Source: an uncultured Muribaculaceae bacterium (lineage in GTDB: Bacteria > Bacteroidota > Bacteroidia > Bacteroidales > Muribaculaceae). Taken from it: a stretch of DNA of 17,898 nucleotides. Positions 7,986 to 15,406 of this stretch are shown here, piece after piece. A program made the position numbers and the translations under genes. The stretch's first letter is position 1. Each line of letters opens with the position of its first letter. A model generated the notes under the pieces. The model was not told where the DNA came from. It worked only from the letters and a program-made list of their open reading frames with translations, and searched no databases. The stretch lies in contig CAJTYC010000053.1 of assembly GCA_910584185.1 (NCBI GenBank), forward strand, positions 1-17,898, written 5' to 3'.

Positions 7986-10964
7986 ATGAAGACTGTAGAC
8001 GACAAGATGCTGAGTCGCCTGTATCTTAAAGATACGGCATTTCAGGATCTGATGCAGAAGCGGATATTCAACATCTTGCTTATAGCCACTCCTTATGATG
8101 CTTTCATGCTGGAGGAGGACGGGCGTGTGGAAGAACAGGTCTACAACGAATATGTGGCGCTGAATTTGAGTTCGGCGCCACGTTTCGTGAAAGTGGCCAA
8201 CTACGAGGAGGCCTACAAAGAGCTTGCGAGCAAGAATTATGACCTGATCATCGCCATGCCCGGCGTGGATATAAGCGAGACATTTCGCGAGGCTGTCAAG
8301 ATAGATGAGCTGTATCCGCAGATACCGTTTGTGGTGCTGACGCCGTTCAGCAACGAAGTGCGCCGCCGCATCGCCAACGAAGACCTGCGAGGCGTGGACT
8401 ACGTGTTCTCATGGCTCGGCAACGTGGACCTGATTGTGGCAATCATCAAGCTCATCGAAGACAAGATGAATGCCGACTACGACCTCAATGAGGTCGGCGT
8501 GCAGGCCATACTCTTTGTGGAAGACTCGATACGCTTTGTCAGTTCGATACTCCCTCATCTCTTCAAGTTCATGCTCAAACAGAGCATGGAGTTCTCGACT
8601 GAGGCTCTCAACGAGCATGAGACCCGCAACCGAATGCGTGGGCGCAGCAAGGTGCTGTTTGCGCGCGATTACGAAGAGGCCAAGGCCCTGATAGACCGTT
8701 ACGGTGACAACATCATGGCCCTTGTGACCGACGGGCGTTTCCCGGACCGGCACGGGGCAGAGAAAGACCCCGAGGGAGGCTTCAAGGTGGCCAAATATCT
8801 GCGCGAGCGGCGTCCGTACACGCCGGTTATTATGGAGAGTGCGGAGACCGAGAACCGCGAGAAGGCGGAGAAAGCGGGGTTCACATTTCTCGACAAGAAC
8901 TCCAAGACCTTGCCTATCGACCTGCGCAAGGCGGTGTCGAAAGTGCTGGGCTTTGGTGACTTCGTGGTGAAATATCCCGGCAGCGAACGCGAGCTTATGC
9001 GCATCCGCAACCTCAAGGAGTTGCAGCATAAGATATTCGACATACCCGATGACCTGCTCTTCGCCTATTGCAGCAACAACGACATAAGCCGCTGGCTCTA
9101 TTCGAGGGCACTCTTCCCGATTGCCGATGTGTTGGAGCAGTTCAAATTTACCGACATAACCGATGCCCCTAAAGTGCGCAAACTGGTGTTTGAGGCAATC
9201 GTCAGATACCGCCGCATGAAAAACCGGGGAATCGTGGCCGAATTTCATAAAGACATCTATGACGACTACAGCAACTTCGCACGTCTCGGGCAAGGTTCAA
9301 TGGGAGGCAAAGGGCGAGGCTTGGCATTTATCGACCAGATAATCAAGCGTCACCCCGAATGCGAGGACTTCGGTGGGGTGCAGATTACCATACCGCACAC
9401 GCTGGTGATATGCACCGACGTGTTTGACGAGTTTATGGACCGCAACGGCCTCTATCCGGTGGCGCTCTCCGATGCCCCCGACGACGAGATATTGCGCCGC
9501 TTCCTGGAGGGGGAATTCCCTGAGAGCGTGCGCAGCGATCTGGAGGCATTTTTCAATGTGGTGAAAGGACCGATGGCAGTGCGGAGCTCGTCGCTCATAG
9601 AGGACTCACACTATCAACCCTTTGCCGGGATTTACAGCACCTACATGGTGCCCTTCGGCTCAGACAGGGAGGCACGTGTTAATATGCTCTGCGATGCCGT
9701 CAAGGCCGTGTACGCATCGGTGTTCTATAAAGACTCCAAAGCCTACATGAACGCCACGAGCAACGTGATAGACCAGGAGAAGATGGCCGTGATATTGCAG
9801 GGGCTTGTGGGCCGGGAGCATGACGGTTACTTCTATCCGAATTTCTCGGGCGTGGGCCGGTCGCTCAATTACTATCCCGTAGGTGACGAGAAGAGCGAAG
9901 AGGGTGTGGCCGAGGTGGCTGTAGGCTTGGGCTCGTATATCGTGGATGGAGGCAAATCGCTCCGCTTCTCGCCGTCGCACCCCGACAAAGTGCTCCAGAC
10001 CTCCACGCTCGAGCTGGCGCTGCGCGACACCCAGACAATGCTCAACGCGCTTCCCCTATCCGGCATGGCGGGCTTCAACCCCACCACCAAAGATACCTTC
10101 AACATAAAGCAACTGCCGGTGGCGGATGCCTTCAAGAGCGGTGCGCTGAAATATCTCGTGTCGACATTCGATGTGAATGACCGGGTGATTCGTGACAACG
10201 AGATAGGCCCCGGGCGCAAGGTGGTGACATTTGCCAACGTGTTGAAACATGATAAATTTCCGTTGGCGTCGATTGTCGACTTCATGCTCCGCACCGGGGC
10301 ATACGAGATGGGACGCCCGGTGGAGATCGAGTTTGCCGGAGACATACTCCCCAAGCCCGACGAAGAGGGACGCAAAGGCACAATATATTGGCTCCAGATA
10401 CGTCCGATAGTTGACCAAAAAGAGATGCTCGACGACAACATCACCGAAGAGGCCGGCGAGAATGTGCTGCTCCGTTCGGACTCGGCACTCGGGCATGGAC
10501 TTATGGATGGCGTGCACTATGTGGTATATGTCAAGCCCGAGACATTCGACAACATGAAGACCCGTGAGATAGCCGAAGAGATAGGGCGCATCAACGAAGA
10601 GATGACCGGTAAGGATGAGCCGTATGTGCTGATTGGTCCCGGACGTTGGGGCACTTCCGACCCATCGTTGGGTGTGCCGGTGCGGTGGGCACAGATAGCG
10701 GGTGCGCGTGTAATCGTGGAGTGCGCATTGCCCGGTTATCGCATCGAGCCGAGTCAAGGCACGCACTTCTTCCAGAACCTGACATCGTTTGGCACGGGTT
10801 ACTTCACCGTAGACGAGGCGCATGGCAACGGCTTTATCGACATGGAGCGTCTCCGCGACATGCCCACCACTTATGAGAGCGAACACGTTAGGGTGGTGAA
10901 ATTCGAGAAGCCCCTGACCATAGCCGTGAACGGACGGAAATCTAAAGGTATCGTAAAAGTTTAG
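7986..10964 (+). CDS. Receiver-PPDK_N (PEP/pyruvate-binding ATP-grasp) multidomain protein
   Basis: A 992-residue protein. Residues 28-160 look like a degenerate receiver domain: the strands are recognisable (NILLIATPYDAF, YDLIIAMPGV, PFVVLTPF) but the acidic and phospho-acceptor positions are lost. Residues 173-320 form a second receiver with all key residues in place: E179/D180, D249 (LVTDGRFP), S285 and K304. After a helical linker comes a PPDK_N/PEP-synthase ATP-grasp domain: GGKGRGLAF (440-448), VRSSSLIED (532-540), EIEFAGD (780-786) and YWLQIRP (801-807). No phosphohistidine swivel domain (TSH-type motif) and no PEP-binding barrel follow. Instead there is a C-terminal domain (about 825-992) with YVLIGPGRWGTSDPSLG and EPSQGTHFFQNLTSFG. 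It is often annotated as PEP synthase, but it cannot carry out that full reaction alone. A phospho-controlled nucleotide-dependent phosphotransferase is a reasonable inference; its partner is unknown. Confidence 0.85.
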   Translation: MKTVDDKMLSRLYLKDTAFQDLMQKRIFNILLIATPYDAFMLEEDGRVEEQVYNEYVALNLSSAPRFVKVANYEEAYKELASKNYDLIIAMPGVDISETFREAVKIDELYPQIPFVVLTPFSNEVRRRIANEDLRGVDYVFSWLGNVDLIVAIIKLIEDKMNADYDLNEVGVQAILFVEDSIRFVSSILPHLFKFMLKQSMEFSTEALNEHETRNRMRGRSKVLFARDYEEAKALIDRYGDNIMALVTDGRFPDRHGAEKDPEGGFKVAKYLRERRPYTPVIMESAETENREKAEKAGFTFLDKNSKTLPIDLRKAVSKVLGFGDFVVKYPGSERELMRIRNLKELQHKIFDIPDDLLFAYCSNNDISRWLYSRALFPIADVLEQFKFTDITDAPKVRKLVFEAIVRYRRMKNRGIVAEFHKDIYDDYSNFARLGQGSMGGKGRGLAFIDQIIKRHPECEDFGGVQITIPHTLVICTDVFDEFMDRNGLYPVALSDAPDDEILRRFLEGEFPESVRSDLEAFFNVVKGPMAVRSSSLIEDSHYQPFAGIYSTYMVPFGSDREARVNMLCDAVKAVYASVFYKDSKAYMNATSNVIDQEKMAVILQGLVGREHDGYFYPNFSGVGRSLNYYPVGDEKSEEGVAEVAVGLGSYIVDGGKSLRFSPSHPDKVLQTSTLELALRDTQTMLNALPLSGMAGFNPTTKDTFNIKQLPVADAFKSGALKYLVSTFDVNDRVIRDNEIGPGRKVVTFANVLKHDKFPLASIVDFMLRTGAYEMGRPVEIEFAGDILPKPDEEGRKGTIYWLQIRPIVDQKEMLDDNITEEAGENVLLRSDSALGHGLMDGVHYVVYVKPETFDNMKTREIAEEIGRINEEMTGKDEPYVLIGPGRWGTSDPSLGVPVRWAQIAGARVIVECALPGYRIEPSQGTHFFQNLTSFGTGYFTVDEAHGNGFIDMERLRDMPTTYESEHVRVVKFEKPLTIAVNGRKSKGIVKV

Positions 10965-10967
10965 AAA

Positions 10968-11567
10968 TTGGGTTATTCAGCCTGGAAAATATGGTTTCAC
11001 CCTCGACTTACACGGCGCATCATGGCGGAGCTTGAGGCAGACATGGAGAGTGAGCGTGGCGAACTGGAATCGATGCGCGTCAAGCAGCGTGAACTCACGT
11101 GCGAACTTTCGGAAGTGAAAGGGCGGCTCGCTGCATTGGAGAAAGAGAATGAGACCTTGCAGAGCGAGCTGGAGGAGGTGAAAGCCCGCGAGGCGGAGTG
11201 CAAGCGTGAACTCGCTGAGAAGACGGCGTCGCTTGAAGCCACCGGCGCGGAGAACGAGAGCTTGCGGGCGCGTCTTGAAGAGCAAGCCCAAGCTGAGGAC
11301 CTGCTTCGCGAAGTGGATGAGAAGATGAGAGGGGTGGCAGACTTGCGTGCTGCCTACGAAAAGCGTATAGGCCGGCTCCGCGACGAGATAGTCAGATTGA
11401 AAAAGGCTTCCGGAGTTGAGAATCCGGAAGCCAATGAATTGCGAGAGATAGATATGCGCGGGCCGGCCATATATCCTTGGGAAAGGAAGCCGGAGGTCAA
11501 GAAGCCGAAAGAGGAGACACCAAAGCAGAAGTCCAAAGATGACGGCGATTGGCTCGAGCTCATCTGA
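10968..11567 (+). CDS. Coiled-coil protein of unknown function
   Basis: About 199 residues. Residues 20-145 are an almost continuous coiled coil (heptads of Leu/Ala with Glu, Lys and Arg, e.g. EVKGRLAALEKENETLQSEL). A charged Lys/Pro-rich tail follows, ending DDGDWLELI. I do not recognise a family. The start is uncertain: TTG at 10968 follows the upstream stop by 3 nt and keeps a basic aromatic segment, WKIWFHPRLTRRI. The first ATG is at 11022 (MAELEADMES). The frame is the same as that of the preceding gene, separated by a single TAG. It is probably co-transcribed with that gene and might be a structural partner. The 3' end abuts miaB stop to stop, and a miaB terminator hairpin lies within its coding region. 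Confidence 0.72.
   Translation: MGYSAWKIWFHPRLTRRIMAELEADMESERGELESMRVKQRELTCELSEVKGRLAALEKENETLQSELEEVKAREAECKRELAEKTASLEATGAENESLRARLEEQAQAEDLLREVDEKMRGVADLRAAYEKRIGRLRDEIVRLKKASGVENPEANELREIDMRGPAIYPWERKPEVKKPKEETPKQKSKDDGDWLELI
11400..11432 (-). terminator. Intrinsic terminator for miaB, inside the coiled-coil gene
   Basis: A perfect 10-bp stem, GGCTTCCGGA (11405-11414) with TCCGGAAGCC (11423-11432), closes an 8-nt loop. Read on the minus strand it is followed by five T residues (11404-11400). On the plus strand the following bases (AATGAATTG) are not a T run, so the terminator works for miaB, coming from the right. It lies about 135 bp past the miaB stop, within codons for LKKASGVENPEANE of the opposing gene. 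Confidence 0.75.
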
Positions 11568-12962
11568 CTAATCCACCACTTCGGCGCGTAGAGTTGCCGA
11601 CGAGGCGTCGGTGATGCGTACACGCACGAAGTCGCCCGGCTTGGTGTTGCCCTTGGGGAAGACGGCTACCTTGTTTTGCGAAGTGCGGCCGAAGAACTCC
11701 TGCGGGTCACGTTTGCTGGGACCCTCCACGAGCACCTCAAACTCCTTGCCGATGTCGCGGCGGTTGCTCTCGAGCGAAAGTTCATTCTGGAGCGCTATCA
11801 TGCGGTTGAGACGGTCTATCTTGACCTCCTCAGGCACATTGTCGGGCATCTCGCGCGATGCGAGGGTGCCGGGACGTTCCGAATACTTGAACATGAAAGC
11901 GGAGTCGAAGCCGGCTTCGCGCATGAGCGACAATGTCTGCAGGAAATCCTCTTCCGACTCATTGTGGAAGCCGGTGAACATGTCGGTGGAGAGGCCTGCA
12001 TCGGGCAAGATGCGTCTTATAGCCGCCACACGGTCGAGATACCACTGGCGGGTATACTTGCGGTTCATGGCCTTAAGCACCGAGTCGCTGCCGCTCTGCA
12101 CCGGCAGGTGGATGTGGCGAGCGAGGTTGGGGTGAGCGGCTATGACCTCAAGGGTGCGGTCAGACATATCCTTGGGGTGCGAAGTGGTGAAGCGGATGCG
12201 CATGTCGGGAGCGGCCTCGGCCACCATGGCGAGCAGGTCGGGAAACTCCACCGTCTCGCCCGTCTGCGGGTCAGACCAACGGTAGCTGTTTACATTCTGG
12301 CCGAGCAGCGAAGCCTCCTTGAAGCCACGGGCGCGGAGGTCTGCGAGTTCGCGCAATATGCTTTGCGGCTCGCGCGAGCGTTCGCGTCCACGGGTATAAG
12401 GCACGATGCAGTAAGAGCAGAAATTGTTGCAGCCACGCATTATTGAGATGAACCCCGCCACAGGGCCGGCCCCTCCGAGACGGCGGGGCACCACGTCGCG
12501 ATAAGTCTCCGTGACAGAGAGGTCGATATTGATGGCCGGCTGGCCGGTCTCGGCAGCCGCCACGAGATTGGGTAGGTCAAGATAAGCGTCAGGTCCGGCC
12601 ACAATGTCGACGCCATGCTTCTCTATAAGCTCATTCTTGAGGCGTTCGGCCATGCAGCCTATCACAGCTATTATGATGTTGCGTCCGAGCTTGCGGCGCA
12701 TTGCATTCCAATAGTTGAGGCGTCCGTAAATCTTCTGTTCGGCATTGTCGCGGATGGAGCAAGTGTTGATTAAGACGGCGGCAGCTTCGGAGTCAATCTC
12801 GGTGGGATCGTATCCGGCGAGCGACATCATGGCCGCAGCCACCTCAGAATCAGCTACATTCATCTGACATCCATAAGTTTCGATGCGCACTTTTTTGGAA
12901 AGTGTGCAATTTTTTTCGTTATCGGGCAAAAAAAATGGTCCGTTTGTTCGTTTTGATTGCAT
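11568..12962 (-). CDS. miaB: tRNA-2-methylthio-N6-dimethylallyladenosine synthase
   Basis: 464 residues from the chosen start (MQSKRTNG). The N-terminal methylthiotransferase domain holds three cluster cysteines, C32 (YGCQMN), C68 (NTCSIR) and C103 (IGCMAE). The radical-SAM motif CxxxCxxC is RGCNNFCSYC (C178, C182, C185), followed by the conserved IVPYTRGRERSR. The C-terminus (GKEFEVLVEG...GDFVRVRITDAS) is a TRAM RNA-binding domain. The enzyme adds a methylthio group at C2 of i6A37 in tRNAs reading UNN codons. An in-frame ATG at 12992 would add ten residues, but it lies upstream of the -7 box (12988-12981), so ATG at 12962, about 19 nt downstream of that box, is preferred. It is convergent with the coiled-coil gene with no bases between the stops, and divergent from the CoA-transferase gene. 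Confidence 0.95.
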   Translation of the reverse strand: MQSKRTNGPFFLPDNEKNCTLSKKVRIETYGCQMNVADSEVAAAMMSLAGYDPTEIDSEAAAVLINTCSIRDNAEQKIYGRLNYWNAMRRKLGRNIIIAVIGCMAERLKNELIEKHGVDIVAGPDAYLDLPNLVAAAETGQPAINIDLSVTETYRDVVPRRLGGAGPVAGFISIMRGCNNFCSYCIVPYTRGRERSREPQSILRELADLRARGFKEASLLGQNVNSYRWSDPQTGETVEFPDLLAMVAEAAPDMRIRFTTSHPKDMSDRTLEVIAAHPNLARHIHLPVQSGSDSVLKAMNRKYTRQWYLDRVAAIRRILPDAGLSTDMFTGFHNESEEDFLQTLSLMREAGFDSAFMFKYSERPGTLASREMPDNVPEEVKIDRLNRMIALQNELSLESNRRDIGKEFEVLVEGPSKRDPQEFFGRTSQNKVAVFPKGNTKPGDFVRVRITDASSATLRAEVVD

Positions 12963-12978
12963 AAAATTATTAATTTTG
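12947..12978 (+). promoter_or_regulatory. Promoter for the succinate CoA-transferase gene
   Basis: TAATTTTG at 12971-12978 is a perfect TAnnTTTG -7 box, and TTCG at 12947-12950 is a one-mismatch -33 element at a 20-nt spacing. The start would be near 12985, with a leader of about 27 nt to the ATG at 13012. It is interleaved with the miaB promoter on the other strand, and the -33 element lies within the miaB coding region. Confidence 0.6.
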
Positions 12979-12980
12979 TG

Positions 12981-13012
12981 CAAAGTTACCATTTAAATCT
13001 AAACGTTACAAA
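12981..13012 (-). promoter_or_regulatory. miaB promoter, overlapping the opposing gene's start codon
   Basis: On the minus strand, TTTG at 13012-13009, a 20-nt spacer and TAACTTTG at 12988-12981 match the Bacteroidetes consensus exactly. Transcription should start near 12974, leaving about 12 nt before the miaB ATG at 12962. The -33 element includes the first base of the ATG of the divergent CoA-transferase gene. Confidence 0.75.
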
Positions 13013-14517
13013 TGAGCATTCCATTTATTACACCCCAGGAAGCTGCAGAAGTGATAAAAAATGGCGATACGATTGCCACATCAGGCTTCACAGCTTCAGG
13101 AACGCCAAAGGTAGTAACGGTGGCGTTGGCAGAAAAGGCCAAGGCCCTCCATGAAAAAGGCGAACCTTTCAAAGTGAACTTATTTACGGGCGCATCGACC
13201 AACGATCATGTCGATGGAGAGCTTGCCCGTGCGGATGCGGTTAATTTCCGTGTGCCCTATCAGAGCCACAAGGATAGCCGCAAGTCGCTCAATGCAGAGG
13301 GCGGGATAGAATATTCCGACCTTCATCTTAGTCATCTGAGCCAGGACATGCGTTACGGATTCTACGGTGATGTGGATGTTGCGATAATCGAGGCTACGGA
13401 GATGAGTCCTAATGGCGAGGTGATACTCGGTGCCGGTATGGGCATGACTCCGACCATCGCGCAGATGGCCAAGAAGATTATCATAGAGTACAGCAGCTAC
13501 TATCACAACAGTTTCCGTGGTTTCCACGACAACTATATACCGGCGGATCCCCCTCATCGTCGCGAGATACCTATCTATAAGCCGAACGACCGCATCGGAT
13601 CTCCCATATTGAAGATAGATCCGGCTAAGATAATCGGCGTGGTGCCCTCCAATGCTTCGGAGAGCATAGCACCCTTTACCGCTCCTGATGAGTTGACCAC
13701 TCAGATTGGTCACAATATCACTCAGTTCCTTGTAAACGAGCTTCGTGCCGGCAGAATTCCGAAGGAGTTCCTTCCGATACAGTCGGGCGTAGGCAATGTG
13801 GCCAATGCAGTGCTTTACGGACTTGGCGAGAGCGCGGATATCCCTGACTTTGTGATGTATACGGAGGTGATTCAGGATGCTGTAATGAAGCTGATGGAAG
13901 AGGGTAAGTGTAAGTTTGCCTCTACATGCGCGTTGACATTCAGCGACGAGGCCATGCTCCGCTTCATGGACAACATTGACTTCTTCCGCGACAAGGTGGT
14001 GATGCGTCCGGGCGAGATTTCGAACCATCCGGAGGTGGTGCGCCGTCTCGGTCTGATAGCCATGAACACTGCGCTTGAGGCTGATATCTTCGGTAATGTG
14101 AACTCCACACATGTGCTCGGCACAAAGATGATGAACGGCATCGGCGGTTCGGCCGACTTCAGCCGCAACGCTTATCTGTCGATATTCAGCTGTCCTTCAA
14201 TCCAGAAGGGAGGCAAGATTTCGACCTTCGTGCCGATGGTGTCTCACCTCGACCACAGCGAGCACTCGGTGAAAGTGTTGGCAACGGAGCAGGGTGTAGC
14301 TGACCTGCGAGGCAAGAGTCCGCGTCAGAAGGCAGAGACCATCATCGAGAACTGCGTGCACCCGATGTATAAGCAGTTGATGTGGGACTACCTGAAGCTC
14401 GCCAACAAAAACGGAGGCCACACACCGCACTATCTGCCGGCAGCCTTCGCACTTCACCAGGCCTTCATGGAGACCGGTGACATGCTCAATGCCGACTTCG
14501 CGAAATACGGAGTTTAA
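13012..14517 (+). CDS. Succinate CoA-transferase (acetyl-CoA hydrolase/transferase family)
   Basis: A 501-residue class I CoA-transferase of the acetyl-CoA hydrolase/succinate CoA-transferase group. The likely active-site glutamate is E285 in VMYTEVIQDAV, which forms the glutamyl-CoA thioester. GNVNSTH (361-367) and GIGGSADF (376-383) are the conserved CoA/oxyanion-loop segments. FTASGTPK (26-33) and GAGMGMTP (140-147) are further family motifs. In succinate- and propionate-forming Bacteroidales such enzymes exchange CoA among succinate, propionate and acetate in the cytosol; which pair is used here cannot be told from sequence. The 5' end is AT-rich with codon use unlike the middle of the gene, normal for a highly expressed gene start. 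Two hairpins follow the stop. Confidence 0.93.
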   Translation: MSIPFITPQEAAEVIKNGDTIATSGFTASGTPKVVTVALAEKAKALHEKGEPFKVNLFTGASTNDHVDGELARADAVNFRVPYQSHKDSRKSLNAEGGIEYSDLHLSHLSQDMRYGFYGDVDVAIIEATEMSPNGEVILGAGMGMTPTIAQMAKKIIIEYSSYYHNSFRGFHDNYIPADPPHRREIPIYKPNDRIGSPILKIDPAKIIGVVPSNASESIAPFTAPDELTTQIGHNITQFLVNELRAGRIPKEFLPIQSGVGNVANAVLYGLGESADIPDFVMYTEVIQDAVMKLMEEGKCKFASTCALTFSDEAMLRFMDNIDFFRDKVVMRPGEISNHPEVVRRLGLIAMNTALEADIFGNVNSTHVLGTKMMNGIGGSADFSRNAYLSIFSCPSIQKGGKISTFVPMVSHLDHSEHSVKVLATEQGVADLRGKSPRQKAETIIENCVHPMYKQLMWDYLKLANKNGGHTPHYLPAAFALHQAFMETGDMLNADFAKYGV

Positions 14518-14542
14518 ACAATCGGAATATCATAATATAGCG

Positions 14543-14572
14543 TCAAGCCGAGTCCTTCGAGACCCGGCTTGA
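14543..14572 (+). terminator. Hairpin after the CoA-transferase gene (probable terminator)
   Basis: TCAAGCCG (14543-14550) pairs perfectly with CGGCTTGA (14565-14572), with a partly paired 14-nt interior containing CTTCGA. It starts 25 nt after the stop codon. The following bases (TGTTTAGG) are only weakly T-rich, so termination may be partial. Confidence 0.6.
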
Positions 14573-14595
14573 TGTTTAGGAAGCATAAAAAAATA

Positions 14596-14642
14596 ACTTG
14601 GGACAAATTGCACATGTCTTTACCTCATGAGGAGTCCCAAGT
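14596..14642. terminator. Second inverted repeat, possible two-way terminator
   Basis: ACTTGGGAC (14596-14604) and GTCCCAAGT (14634-14642) are perfect 9-bp arms around a 29-nt interior that contains CTCATGAG. AATTTTTA follows on the right and an A run (14587-14593) precedes on the left, so it has T-rich tails in both directions. The long loop makes it weaker than a classic terminator. It lies about 30 bp before the repeat element and may mark the edge of the accessory patch. Confidence 0.45.
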
Positions 14643-14670
14643 AATTTTTATGTTTATACATAGTGACTCA

Positions 14671-15095
14671 GTGGGAACTTAAGAATTTTTTAGAACGCGG
14701 AACGCGCCTTTGGCGCAGTGATGAGCGCGGAACTCTTTTGCGGAACTTTTTTATTTTATGCTGTTGGACCAATCTAAATCAAGGAAAAATCAGCAACATA
14801 AATAAAAGAACGCAAGCGGGCTTTTGGGCATGGCCCTCAAGCTTCGCGGAACGCAAGCGGAATCCGGACGAGTGGTAATATCAGCGAGACCACGTCAGAC
14901 TTCCGCTTGCGTTCCGCGACACATAGAGGGCAAAGCCCGAAATGTCCGCCAGCGTTCAGCCAAAAGCCTGTCTATGTTCATGCAGAAATATGAAAGTTTA
15001 TACAGAAATCTGAGAATAAAAGAGTTCCGCGCAAGTTCTGCGCCCTCACTGCGCCGCAGGCGCGTTCCGCGTTCCGAAAATTTTAAGTTCCATCG
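14671..15095 (+). repeat. Nested inverted-repeat element, copy A
   Basis: About 425 bp with imperfect terminal inverted repeats: GGAACTTAA, AATTTT and GAACGCGGAACGCGCCT..GGCGCAGTGA at the left (14674-14721) recur inverted at the right (about 15045-15092). The heptamer GCGGAAC appears four times forward in the left half (14697, 14727, 14740, 14846) and three times reversed in the right half (14911, 15024, 15064). In the middle, 14845-14862 and 14901-14918 are perfect 18-bp inverted arms, flanked by further partial pairing (14826-14838 with 14926-14938). Short open frames across it are not convincing genes. The layout fits a MITE-like or REP-like element, or a structured RNA locus. The bases after the right end (15081-15128) are identical in copy B, so the repeated unit is longer than the inverted part. 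Confidence 0.85.
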
Positions 15096-15137
15096 GCCCA
15101 TCTTGCTTTAACAATCCTATCAAGGGAAGTTGAGGTC

Positions 15138-15232
15138 GTTGTCGTCGCCGGAGGCTCCTCCCTCCCAGTGGCTTCGCGAAGCGCTTATCGACGCGAAGCC
15201 ACCGGGAGGGAGGAGCCTCCGGCGACGATAAC
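15138..15232. repeat. Large GC-rich palindrome (41-bp arms)
   Basis: Arm 15138-15178 and arm 15192-15232 are inverted copies differing at two positions (15141/15229, a G-U in RNA; and 15167/15203). The loop of 13 bases (15179-15191) contains AAGCGCTT. The core reads CCGGAGGCTCC with CTCCCAGTGGCTTCGCG. In RNA or single-stranded DNA it would fold into an extremely stable hairpin. No T run follows on either side, so it is not a standard terminator. Each arm is a copy of the GC-rich module also seen at 15835-15870 and, more diverged, at 15248-15283 and 130-165. Confidence 0.9.
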
Positions 15233-15247
15233 AAAGAATCATGTTGA

Positions 15248-15283
15248 GTCGCGCACCGGGGGCGAGGAGGCGCCGCCGACGAC
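15248..15283 (-). repeat. Dispersed GC-rich repeat module, diverged copy
   Basis: Its reverse complement matches 130-165 at 32 of 36 bases. It sits 15 bp after the large palindrome, in the orientation of the palindrome's right arm, and shares the CACCGGG..GAGGAG pattern with that arm. It therefore looks like a third, older arm of the cluster. Confidence 0.7.
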
Positions 15284-15406
15284 TAGTGCGGTTTTGGCAC
15301 GAGGACATTAAGGACATTTCGCTTCGCGGCTAAGATTTAATAGACATGGTCGCTTCGCGACACATTTTTCCCAGTCGCGATGTAGCTCAGCGAATGTGGG
15401 TTGTGT
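15284..15406. other. Non-coding spacer between the repeat copies
   Basis: I see no gene here. There are two diverged tandem pieces (AAGGACATTTCGCTTCGCGG at 15310-15329 and AGACATGGTCGCTTCGCGAC at 15342-15361), the second containing a small perfect hairpin, GTCGC-TTC-GCGAC (15349-15361). The string GATGTAGCTCAG (15379-15390) resembles the D-arm of a tRNA, but no cloverleaf follows. Confidence 0.5.

Noticed and set aside
11676..12446. Long plus-strand open frame opposite miaB, and similar long minus-strand frames opposite the GT117-like and PPDK_N genes
   Set aside because: They are shadows of strongly supported genes with high GC at third positions; no promoter or recognisable motif.
14824..15111. 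Open reading frames of 60-110 codons across the repeat elements (for example 14824-15111, 15498-15827 and the minus-strand frames 14895-15101 and 15599-15817)
   Set aside because: They appear in both strands, follow the repeated sequence, change frame between copies, are rich in Arg/Ser/Ala from GCGGAAC repeats and lack promoters or start context. They are by-products of the GC-rich palindromes.
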